From: DATKMK01 sp035541895
Lineage (GTDB): Bacteria > Desulfobacterota > Binatia > HRBIN30 > JACQVA1
Direction of reading: 5' to 3'
DNA length: 61,487 nucleotides
Assembly (NCBI GenBank): GCA_035541895.1
Contig: DATKMK010000072.1
Coordinates: forward strand, 1-61,487
Part shown: in pieces, positions 26,812-34,233 of the stretch
Position numbering within the stretch: position 1 is the first letter of the stretch
How the letters are laid out: each line of letters starts with the position of its first letter
Position numbers and translations under genes: made by a program
The notes under the pieces: generated by a model
The model's database searches: none
What the model saw: only the letters and a program-made list of their open reading frames with translations
Told to the model about the DNA's origin: nothing

Positions 26812-27747
26812 CTACTTGACCCCGAACGCAGCGCGCAAGCCGCCGGCGGCCTGTTCCACCGCGCGCTTCCCCTGCTCCAGCATCGCCGCCATGCCGAAGA
26901 AGCCGTGAATCATCCCATCGTAGCGCGTGGCGGTCACCGGCACACCGGCCGCGCGCAGCCGGGCGGCGTACGCTTCGCCTTCGTCGCGCAGCGGATCGAA
27001 CTCTGCGGTGATGACCAACGCCGGTGGCAGACCGGCGTGGCTCTGCGCGCGCAGCGGCGAGGCGTACGGGTTCGCGCCCTCGGCGCCGTCGGACAGATAG
27101 TGCCCCCAGAACCAGTGCATCGCGGCTTTGGTGAGGAGATATCCGTCGGCGTTGTCACGATACGAAACCGTGTCGCAGCCGGCATCGGTGACCGGATACA
27201 CCAGCAACTGATGAACGAGCGGCGGGCCGCCGCGATCACGCGCCATCAGCGCGACCACCGCAGTCAGATTGCCGCCGGCGCTATCGCCGCCGATGGCGAC
27301 CCGAGCCGGATCGCCACCAATGGCGGCCGCAGTGGTCGCCGCCCACCTTGTTGCCGCGTAGGCGTCTTCGGCGGCGGCTGGGAACTTGTGTTCCGGGGCC
27401 AGTCGATAGTCGACCGAGACGACGATGCACTCGACGGCCTTGGCCAGCGAGCGACACAAAACCTCATAGCCCTCGATGTTGCCGATTACCCAGCCGCCGC
27501 CGTGAAAGTAAACCAGCACCGGCAGCGGTGAGCGACCGTTCGGTGTGTAGATCCGCACGGGAATACTGCCGCTCGGCCCCGGAACCTGGCGATCTTCGAC
27601 CTTCGCGACGGGCTCGGGCGCGCCCTGCATTGCTGCCAGTGCGGTGAACGCTTGGCGGGCGTCGGCAACCGGCAATTCGTTGAGTGGCGGTCCGCCCATG
27701 GCGGTGATTTGATCGAGCAGAGCGCGAGCTTGTAGATCGAGCGGCAT
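26812..27747 (-). CDS. Alpha/beta hydrolase, hormone-sensitive-lipase family esterase
   Basis: About 311 residues. The HSL-family oxyanion motif HGGG is at residues 82-85 (FHGGGWVIGN). The nucleophile is S156 in GGDSAGGN. The Asp of the triad is in AEFDPLRDEGE and the His in MIHGFFGM. The start at 27747 (MPLDLQARALL) is supported by homology. It probably hydrolyses short-chain or lactone-like esters in the cytoplasm. It is divergent from the luciferase-like gene across a gap with a PsrA-type inverted repeat, so both may share one regulator. Confidence 0.92.
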   Translation of the reverse strand: MPLDLQARALLDQITAMGGPPLNELPVADARQAFTALAAMQGAPEPVAKVEDRQVPGPSGSIPVRIYTPNGRSPLPVLVYFHGGGWVIGNIEGYEVLCRSLAKAVECIVVSVDYRLAPEHKFPAAAEDAYAATRWAATTAAAIGGDPARVAIGGDSAGGNLTAVVALMARDRGGPPLVHQLLVYPVTDAGCDTVSYRDNADGYLLTKAAMHWFWGHYLSDGAEGANPYASPLRAQSHAGLPPALVITAEFDPLRDEGEAYAARLRAAGVPVTATRYDGMIHGFFGMAAMLEQGKRAVEQAAGGLRAAFGVK

Positions 27748-27801
27748 GACGATCTCCCCCACTGATTGGTCGCGAATCTTGCATTTTTTTGCGTGAAAGA
27801 A

Positions 27802-27815
27802 CAAACGTTAGTTTG
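27802..27815. promoter_or_regulatory. CAAAC-N4-GTTTG inverted repeat, PsrA/TetR-type operator candidate
   Basis: Perfect 5-bp arms, CAAAC (27802-27806) and GTTTG (27811-27815), with a 4-base spacer, fit the published Pseudomonas PsrA consensus G/CAAAC-N2-4-GTTTG/C. The site is in the gap between the divergent HSL esterase and luciferase-like oxidoreductase genes. No PsrA gene is in view, so the regulator is unknown. Confidence 0.45.
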
Positions 27816-27883
27816 AACGCACCGCCGAGCTTCCCTCGCCATCTCCGCTCCCGAGGAGAGGAAGCGACGCACAGGAGAAGATG

Positions 27884-28978
27884 ATGGGACTAGAGTTCGG
27901 TCTGTTCTACGAGATCCCGGTCGCCGCGCCGTGGCATGAGCGCAGCGAGTACGACGCCTATCACCACGTGATCAAGCAAGCGGTGCGCGGCGATGAGTTG
28001 GGTTTCTCCCACTTCTGGACGGTCGAGCACCACTTCCTCAGCGAGTTCTCGCACTGCTCGTCGCCGGAGGTGCTCTACGGCGCGGTGGCCGCGAAGACCA
28101 AACGGATCAAGATCGGCCACGGCGTGCGACTGCTGCCGTTCCCGTACAACCATCCGATTCGCGTCGCCGAGATGGCGGGCGCGCTCGACATCATCTGCGA
28201 CGGCCGCTTGGAGTTCGGCACGGGGCGTTCCGCCACGCGCCAGGAGCTCGAAGGCTTCGGCATCGATCCGGATCACACCCGCTCGATGTGGGAAGAAGCA
28301 TTGCGGCTGGTCGTCGGCGCCTGGACCACCGACGAGTTTTCCTTCGACGGCAAACATTTCAAGGTACCGCCACGCCGCGTGCACCCGAAGCCGATCCAGA
28401 AACCGCATCCGCCGCTGTGGATGGCATCGACCAGCCCCGAGAGCCACGAATTGTGCGGACACAACGGTCTCGGCCTCTTGTCGTTCACCATCGGCGTGCC
28501 GCCCGAAGAATTGGCGGGACGGATCGAGCTGTATCGCAAGGGCTTGGCGCATGCCCAGCCGGTGGGCAGGTTCGTAAACTCGCGCGCCGCGACCTTTACC
28601 ATGGTGCACTGCGCCGACACCGACGACGAGGCGCGCCAGAACGCCGCCGAGTCGGTGGTGTGGTATCTGCGCCGAAGCGTGCAACTCATCGGCGAGCTGG
28701 CGACGTGGCAGGAGGAGAAGCAACGCGAGTTCGGCACCTATCAATACTCGAAGATGTTGCGCGACCTCGATACCTCGTTCCTCGACTACGACACGCTCGA
28801 CGCGATGGGCGCGGTGATCGTCGGCACGCCCGAGCGCTGCATCGAGCGGGTCAAACGCTACCGCGACGCCGGTTGCGATCAGTTGTTGTGCCTCATGCAG
28901 CCGTACAACATCCCACCCGATAAGGTGATGCGATCGATCGAGCTGTTCGGCCAGCACGTCATTCCGGCGTTCCGCTGA
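27884..28978 (+). CDS. LLM-class flavin-dependent oxidoreductase (luciferase-like)
   Basis: About 364 residues of the bacterial-luciferase-like monooxygenase family. Landmarks are FSHFWTVEHHF, IKIGHGVRLLPFPYNHPIRVAE, DIICDGRLEFGTGRS and the C-terminal VGTPERCIERVKRYRDAGCDQLL. Such enzymes use F420 or FMNH2 to oxidise small organic substrates. AGGAG at 27873-27877 is six bases before the second ATG (27884), which favours that start over the ATG at 27881. It is divergent from the esterase and probably under the same control. Confidence 0.9.
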   Translation: MGLEFGLFYEIPVAAPWHERSEYDAYHHVIKQAVRGDELGFSHFWTVEHHFLSEFSHCSSPEVLYGAVAAKTKRIKIGHGVRLLPFPYNHPIRVAEMAGALDIICDGRLEFGTGRSATRQELEGFGIDPDHTRSMWEEALRLVVGAWTTDEFSFDGKHFKVPPRRVHPKPIQKPHPPLWMASTSPESHELCGHNGLGLLSFTIGVPPEELAGRIELYRKGLAHAQPVGRFVNSRAATFTMVHCADTDDEARQNAAESVVWYLRRSVQLIGELATWQEEKQREFGTYQYSKMLRDLDTSFLDYDTLDAMGAVIVGTPERCIERVKRYRDAGCDQLLCLMQPYNIPPDKVMRSIELFGQHVIPAFR

Positions 28979-29051
28979 GCGCTGGCAACGTGTTGGAGTG
29001 CGATACGGTCGGCGTGCTAGACTCGATCGATGCGTAACTTGAGGGGGACTC

Positions 29052-29924
29052 ATGGCAGTTGACGTCACTCGCCCGGTGGCGCGCCCGGCGCGGGCGCTGC
29101 CGGCACTCTGGGCGCTGCCGGGCGCGGCCTGGACCGTCTTCAAGGACGCAGTGAAGCGGCCATTCTACGCGGTCTACGAATACCGGATGGCGCAGTTGGC
29201 CGCGGCCTGGCGTAAGCCCCGCCACATCGGCGTCATCATGGACGGCAATCGCCGCTTCGCCCGCCAGTACGGCTTCACCGACGTCAGCCAAGGGCACGAA
29301 CACGGGGCGCAGCATCTCTACGATGTCCTGAAGTGGTGCCGCGACTTTGACATCCGCGTGATGACGGTGTGGGCGCTCTCACTCGACAACTTCGGTCGCG
29401 ACCAGGCTGAACTGGACAAGCTGCTCGAACTCTTCGAGTCGAAGTTCCGCGAGATCGTCAGCCACGAGGAGATCCACCGCTATCACGTAAAGGTGCGGTA
29501 CATCGGCAGCATCGAGCGTCTGCCCGCGAGCCTGCAGGAAGCCATCGACGCGGCGCAGAAGGCGACCGAGCATTACGAGGACTTTGTCCTCAACGTTGCG
29601 ATCGCCTACGGCGGACGCGAGGAAATCACCGACGCCTTTCGTCGCTATCTGCACGACGAAGCGAAGGCCGGCCGCGCGCTTACCGATGTCGCGGAGACGC
29701 TCAAACCGACGGCGATCGATTCATACCTCTACACGTCGGGCCTACCGGATCCCGACCTGATCATTCGCACCAGCGGCGAGGTGCGCATCGGCGGCTTTCT
29801 GTTGTGGCAGAGCGTCTACTCCGAATTCTACTTCTGCGACACCCACTGGCCGGCTTTTCGGCGCATCGATTTCTTGCGCGCGCTGCGGTCCTTCGATCAA
29901 CGCAAGCGCCGCTTCGGGAAGTAG
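29052..29924 (+). CDS. Cis-prenyltransferase (isoprenyl diphosphate synthase, UppS family)
   Basis: A 290-residue Z-prenyl diphosphate synthase. The catalytic Asp is D64 in IGVIMDGNRRFARQYGF. GHEHGAQHL, SLDNFGRDQ and IIRTSGEVRIGGFLLWQ mark the remaining substrate-binding regions. The DGNRR form (not DGNGR), the basic N-terminal leader (FYAVYEYRM) and the C-terminal WPAFRRIDFLRALRSFDQRKRRFGK-type tail match the actinobacterial/decaprenyl branch rather than classical UppS. It makes a polyprenyl diphosphate; chain length is unknown. GAGGGGG precedes the ATG. It converges on the TolC-like gene, ending 26 bases from it. Confidence 0.85.
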   Translation: MAVDVTRPVARPARALPALWALPGAAWTVFKDAVKRPFYAVYEYRMAQLAAAWRKPRHIGVIMDGNRRFARQYGFTDVSQGHEHGAQHLYDVLKWCRDFDIRVMTVWALSLDNFGRDQAELDKLLELFESKFREIVSHEEIHRYHVKVRYIGSIERLPASLQEAIDAAQKATEHYEDFVLNVAIAYGGREEITDAFRRYLHDEAKAGRALTDVAETLKPTAIDSYLYTSGLPDPDLIIRTSGEVRIGGFLLWQSVYSEFYFCDTHWPAFRRIDFLRALRSFDQRKRRFGK

Positions 29925-29950
29925 CGAGCCGCGCGCGGCGCCCGGCCGCG

Positions 29951-31315
29951 TCAGTACTTCAGATCCGTCACTTCGCCCACCAAGCGACTGAGGTCCGCGA
30001 TCGCCACGTTATAGTCGTGCACCGCGCGCAGATAGTCGCTGCTGCTTTCGGTGTACGAGCCGAGGCCGTCGAAGAGGTCTTGCGCGGTGCCGAGCGCGAG
30101 ATCGAAGTTACTCACCGTCAACACCAAGAGCCCGCGTCCGGCTTTGCGCCCGTCGTCCGCAGCGGTCATCGTGTCGCGTGCGCGGGTGACTTCGACGTAG
30201 GCTTTTTCGACTTCGAGCGGCAGACCGGTTTCGGCCGCGCGCCGCTGCGCGCGTAGGCGATCGAGGTCGGCGCGCGCCTGATCGACCTTGGCGCGCGTGC
30301 TGAAGAAGTTCAGATCCCAATTCATGCCCAGCACGCCGACCGGACGCACGTAGTTGAAGTCGTCGTACACGAACGGATTGTCTTGCTCAGTGCGATTGCC
30401 GGCCACGGCGTATTGCACGCCGGTGGCGAAGAAGATCTTCGGATAGTAGTCGGCTTCCTCGATCGCAACCTTGGCCTGTTGGGCCGCCAAACCGGCTTCG
30501 AGCCGCATCCATTCCGGCCGTTGGCTGAACGCGCCCGTCAGGTACTCATCGAGCGACTTCAACGTGGCATTGACGGGCTGGAGTTTGCGATCGGCGATGT
30601 CGAACGAGGCATCGCCGCGGACCCCGACCGCACGCGCCAACGCGCTGTGCGCCAATTGAGCCGAGGCGCCGACCTCCGCACTGCCCTTGGCGAAGCGCGC
30701 GCGCCCGACCTTCAGCTTGAGCAGGTCGAGTTCGGTGACGGAACGCGACTTCTGTGCGAGCCGTTGTTCGGTGGTGGTGACCGCTTTGTTGAGCGCGTCC
30801 TGCATGTCGCCCAGCACATCCCGGAGCTGCCGCGCCAGCAGCACGCCGTAGTAGAGTTGTTTGGTCATGACGACGATCGCATCGCGGCGCTCTTGCGCAT
30901 GGGCGCGCTCGCCTTCGAGCGCGCGCTGCGCGGCCTCAAGCGCCGCCTGCAGCTTCCCGAACGTCACCAACGGGATAGCGAGGTGCAGATCGAGGCGGGT
31001 GAACGGACCGAGGCCGGTGAAGAGATCGTTCTTGCTCGTGGTGGAGTGAAGCACTGTCCCCTTGGCCTCGTTGACGAGACCGAAGTACTGCGTGTAGCCG
31101 AGGTCGCCATACCGGCCGGCATCCGCTTCGGCGAGACGGGCTTGAGCCGCCGCGATGTCGGCGGCCGCTGCGGCCAGATCGGGACTGTTCGTGAGCGCGG
31201 CCTGGATGCACTCGGCCAGCGTCCATCGTTTTGGTTCGCCATCGGCCGCAACGCACACGCTCGCCGACACGAGCACGGCGAACATCACGCCCACCGCTGT
31301 CATCATTCGTTTCAT
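29951..31315 (-). CDS. TolC-family outer-membrane efflux protein
   Basis: About 454 residues. A signal peptide is at the start (MKRMMTAVGVMFAVLVSASVCVA). The remaining sequence has the two-repeat helical pattern of TolC/OEP proteins: long Ala/Gln/Leu-rich coiled segments such as ALTNSPDLAAAAADIAAAQARL and the second repeat near RPEWMRLEAGLAAQQAKVAIEEADYYPKIF. AGGAGG lies seven bases before the ATG at 31315. It is divergent from the ABC exporter operon and may provide its outer-membrane channel, although no membrane-fusion protein is seen. Confidence 0.85.
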   Translation of the reverse strand: MKRMMTAVGVMFAVLVSASVCVAADGEPKRWTLAECIQAALTNSPDLAAAAADIAAAQARLAEADAGRYGDLGYTQYFGLVNEAKGTVLHSTTSKNDLFTGLGPFTRLDLHLAIPLVTFGKLQAALEAAQRALEGERAHAQERRDAIVVMTKQLYYGVLLARQLRDVLGDMQDALNKAVTTTEQRLAQKSRSVTELDLLKLKVGRARFAKGSAEVGASAQLAHSALARAVGVRGDASFDIADRKLQPVNATLKSLDEYLTGAFSQRPEWMRLEAGLAAQQAKVAIEEADYYPKIFFATGVQYAVAGNRTEQDNPFVYDDFNYVRPVGVLGMNWDLNFFSTRAKVDQARADLDRLRAQRRAAETGLPLEVEKAYVEVTRARDTMTAADDGRKAGRGLLVLTVSNFDLALGTAQDLFDGLGSYTESSSDYLRAVHDYNVAIADLSRLVGEVTDLKY

Positions 31316-31463
31316 GACCATTCCTCCTACGCTCAACGGCAGCGCCGCAGCTTGGCGCATGTCCGCGCCCAGTTAAAGTTCACCCCAGGCCTTCCCCCGT
31401 CGGACCAAATCTGGTTTTGTGCTAGCTCTACCGGAGCAGTCACCGGGGGATCTGACAGGCCAT

Positions 31464-32477
31464 ATGGCAACTGTGACCGTAGCGCCGCACCCCACCGAGC
31501 GGCCGAGACCGATACTACAGTCTGTGCCGGAGCGCAGCCTCTCGGCGGGCTTGGCGCTGCGGGTCAACGGTTTGCGCAAGTCGTACGGCAGCGTCGAGGC
31601 GGTGCGCGGCGTGTCGTTCGAGGTGAGGGAAGGTGAAGTGTTCGGCCTGCTCGGCCCCAACGGGGCCGGCAAGACCACCACGATCTCGATCATCGCGACG
31701 CTGTTACGCTGCACCGGCGGCGAAGCCGATGTCTTCGGCCGTCCGATCGGCCGCGACGTCGATACGGTTCGCCGCTTGCTCGGCGTCGCCCCGCAGGACA
31801 TCGCCTTGTACCCGAATCTGACCGCCGCGGAGAACCTGCGGTTCTTCGGCCGCATGTTCGGCGTGCGCCAGCGCGAGCTGACCGCACGCGTGCGCGAGTT
31901 GCTCGAATTGGTGGAGCTCGACGCGCGGGCCGATGATCGCGCCGGAACGTTCTCCGGCGGCATGAAGCGCCGGCTCAATCTCGCGGTCAGTCTGATCCAT
32001 CGGCCGCGTTTGCTGCTGCTCGACGAACCGACCGTCGGCGTGGATCCGCACTCGCGCGAGCATATCTTCGAGATCGTCCGTCGGCTGCGCGATGAAGGCA
32101 CGGCGATTCTCTACACCACGCATTACATGGAAGAGGCCGAGCAACTGTGCGATCGCATCGCCATCGTCGACGAGGGCCGGATCATTGCGATGGGCCGACT
32201 GGGCCAATTGCTGGCCGAGGCCGGCTGCGAGGAAGTCATCGAGTTGCACGGGCTGCCCCCGATTGTCGATGTCACCCCGCTGAATGCAGCGCCCGGTGTC
32301 TGCAGCATCGAACGCACCGGGGCCACGACCCGCATCTTTACTCAAGGCGCCGCGTACGCGCTGCCGGCGGTCAGTGCATTGCTGAGTCGCTACGCCGACG
32401 GCGTGCGCGTGCAAATCAATCCATTGAGTCTGCAAACGCTCTTCCTGCGGCTCACCGGCAAGGAACTGCGAGACTGA
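31464..32477 (+). CDS. ABC transporter ATP-binding protein (ABC-2/DrrA type)
   Basis: A 337-residue ATPase. Walker A is GPNGAGKTTT, the signature is FSGGMKRRLNLA, Walker B is LLLLDEPTVGVDP, and the H-loop is ILYTTHYMEEAEQLCDRI. The C-terminal extension after the nucleotide-binding domain is typical of drug or lipid exporters of the DrrA/CcmA type. The start is uncertain; 31464 is used and a GTG at 31419 is in frame. It is followed five bases later by the MlaC-like gene and then by the permease. Confidence 0.9.
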   Translation: MATVTVAPHPTERPRPILQSVPERSLSAGLALRVNGLRKSYGSVEAVRGVSFEVREGEVFGLLGPNGAGKTTTISIIATLLRCTGGEADVFGRPIGRDVDTVRRLLGVAPQDIALYPNLTAAENLRFFGRMFGVRQRELTARVRELLELVELDARADDRAGTFSGGMKRRLNLAVSLIHRPRLLLLDEPTVGVDPHSREHIFEIVRRLRDEGTAILYTTHYMEEAEQLCDRIAIVDEGRIIAMGRLGQLLAEAGCEEVIELHGLPPIVDVTPLNAAPGVCSIERTGATTRIFTQGAAYALPAVSALLSRYADGVRVQINPLSLQTLFLRLTGKELRD

Positions 32478-32482
32478 CATCA

Positions 32483-33073
32483 ATGTCGCGCTGCGGGATT
32501 GCTGTCGCGGTGCTGGCCGCGTCGTTGTGCGGCGCGCGGGCCGGGCAGGGCGCGACGGCACTGGATTACACCCGCGATGTTCTCGATCGTGCGCGCGCCA
32601 TCGTCAACACCGACCACCCGCACAACCAGAAACTCGCCGAACTCGAAGCCGTGCTCAGCGACTTTCTCGACACCGATCAGATGGGTCGGGACGCATTGGA
32701 CGAGCACTGGAAGCAGTTCAGTGCCGCGCAGCAGAAGGAGTTTCTCCGGCTGTTTCGAACGCTGTTCCAGCGCACCTATCTGCAAAAGCTGCTGTTCTTC
32801 GAGAAGCCGGACTTCGTGTACGTCGGCGAGGCGCCTGGCGACGGCTTTGCCCGGGTCGATACCAAGATCCTGACGCCGAAGGACGAGTTCGCCGTGACCT
32901 ACCGGATGCGGCCGTCGGGATCGCATTGGCTGGCAACCGACATTCAAGTCGAGGACCTGAGCCTCACGAACAATTTCCGGCAGCAGCTCGACCGCCAACT
33001 CAGCAAAGGCAGCGCGGAGGCGTTGCTCGACGGCATGCGCAAGAAGTACGGCGGCAAGGACGACGCGCTGTGA
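32483..33073 (+). CDS. MlaC/Ttg2D-family phospholipid-binding protein in an ABC-2 exporter operon
   Basis: A 196-residue protein. An N-terminal hydrophobic stretch ending at an Ala-rich cleavage region (CGIAVAVLAASLCGARAG) suggests export. The MlaC fold is recognised by the pair FSAAQQKEFLRLFRTLFQRTYLQKL, by TPKDEFAVTYRMRPSGSHWLATDI, and by DLSLTNNFRQQLDRQLSKGS. It is a distant paralogue of the mlaC gene at 59027. It lies five bases after the ATPase gene and overlaps the permease start as GTGA, so these three are translated together. In other bacteria, MlaC-like proteins carry lipids in the periplasm; its partner permease here is of ABC-2 type, which is unusual. Confidence 0.75.
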   Translation: MSRCGIAVAVLAASLCGARAGQGATALDYTRDVLDRARAIVNTDHPHNQKLAELEAVLSDFLDTDQMGRDALDEHWKQFSAAQQKEFLRLFRTLFQRTYLQKLLFFEKPDFVYVGEAPGDGFARVDTKILTPKDEFAVTYRMRPSGSHWLATDIQVEDLSLTNNFRQQLDRQLSKGSAEALLDGMRKKYGGKDDAL

Positions 33074-34170
33074 GAAGCTTCATCAAGTTGTTGTGGGTGG
33101 TACGCAAAGACCTGCGGCTGATCGCCCGCGACCGCTCGGCGCTGGTGTCGCTGGTGATCGTGCCGATCATCGTGATTCTCGTGGTCGCGGAGACCCAGGG
33201 CGGCGGCAGCAGCAACATCGTGCTGCCGATCATCAACGACGACGAAGGGCCGGTCGCCAACGCGCTGATCAAGGTGTTCCGCGAGCACCTCGACGTTCAG
33301 ATTGTCGATCGCACGACCGCGGAGTCGTTCGTGCGGGAGCGCAAGGCGGCGGCCGCCATGATGCTGCCCGCCGGCATGAGCAAGCGCTACTTGACCAACA
33401 AGCCGTCGACGATCGAGTTGTTGACCGATCCTTCGCAAGGCGTCGAGCTGAGCGCAATCAAGACCGTGATGCTGCTCGCCGACCGCGAGGCGGCGTCGCT
33501 CGGCGATCCGTTTCACGAAGATCTGCTCGACCTCAAGGAGCGGGCGTTGACCGGCCAGCGGCTCAAGTTCTCCTCGCTCGAACAGAACGTCCCGGGTTTC
33601 AGCGTGACGTTCGTGCTGTTGAGCCTGTTGTTCAGTGTGTCGTTCGGCTTGCGCGACGAAGAAGCCTGGGGCACCAGCGGCCGCATCGCGATCGCGCCGG
33701 TCCCGCCGTGGGCGGTGCTGGGCGGGAAGTTGCTCGCGCGCGTTCTGGTGGGCGCGGCCCAGCTCACGCTGCTGCTTGGGTTCGGACACGTCGTCTACCG
33801 CCTCTCGCTCGGGCACTCTGCGCTGGCATTCGTCGCGACCGTGTTTGCCGTGGTGTTCTCGATGGCGGGCTTCAGCGTCATCGTCGCCGCGATCGCCCGC
33901 ACCCGCGAGCAGATCATTCCGGTCGGCTTGTCGGCGATGTTCGTATTGGCATCGATCGGCGGGTGCTGGTGGCCGTTCTTCGAACAGCCGAAGTGGATGC
34001 AAACCGTTGCGCAAGGCGCGATGACCACGTGGTCGATGCTGGCGCTGCAGGACGTCATGCTGCGCGAGCGCGGCCTGATCGAGGTGGCGCCCGAGTTGCT
34101 GTTCCTGCTGGCGTACGGCGGCGTATCGTTCCTGATCGGTCAGCGCGTGTTCCGTTACGCGGAAGCGTGA
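33070..34170 (+). CDS. ABC-2 type transporter permease
   Basis: A 366-residue membrane protein. One N-terminal transmembrane segment (ALVSLVIVPIIVILVV) is followed by a long extracytoplasmic region, about residues 45-190, then five hydrophobic segments, beginning near FVLLSLLFSVSFGL. The GRIAIAPVPPWAVLGGKLLARVLVGAAQ stretch resembles the conserved ABC-2 loop. It starts at the GTG of the sequence GTGA, overlapping the MlaC-like stop codon. It is the membrane partner of the ATPase two genes upstream. Confidence 0.9.
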   Translation: MRSFIKLLWVVRKDLRLIARDRSALVSLVIVPIIVILVVAETQGGGSSNIVLPIINDDEGPVANALIKVFREHLDVQIVDRTTAESFVRERKAAAAMMLPAGMSKRYLTNKPSTIELLTDPSQGVELSAIKTVMLLADREAASLGDPFHEDLLDLKERALTGQRLKFSSLEQNVPGFSVTFVLLSLLFSVSFGLRDEEAWGTSGRIAIAPVPPWAVLGGKLLARVLVGAAQLTLLLGFGHVVYRLSLGHSALAFVATVFAVVFSMAGFSVIVAAIARTREQIIPVGLSAMFVLASIGGCWWPFFEQPKWMQTVAQGAMTTWSMLALQDVMLRERGLIEVAPELLFLLAYGGVSFLIGQRVFRYAEA

Positions 34171-34216
34171 AGTGGTGAGTCGTGAATGGGTGAGTCGTGA
34201 GTAGAGAATCGTGAGT
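34171..34216. repeat. GTGAGTCGTGA-type tandem tract
   Basis: Imperfect copies of GTGAGTCGTGAA/TGGGTGAGTCGTGAG fill the gap between the permease stop and the aminopeptidase. The unit is the same as in the tracts at 7812, 22451, 47955 and 56329. Confidence 0.6.
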
Positions 34217-34233
34217 GGGATGAGGAGAGTCGC

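Noticed and set aside
30383..31636. A 417-codon plus-strand frame opposite the TolC-like gene
   Set aside because: Arg/Glu-rich shadow of a gene with a good signal peptide and ribosome binding site.
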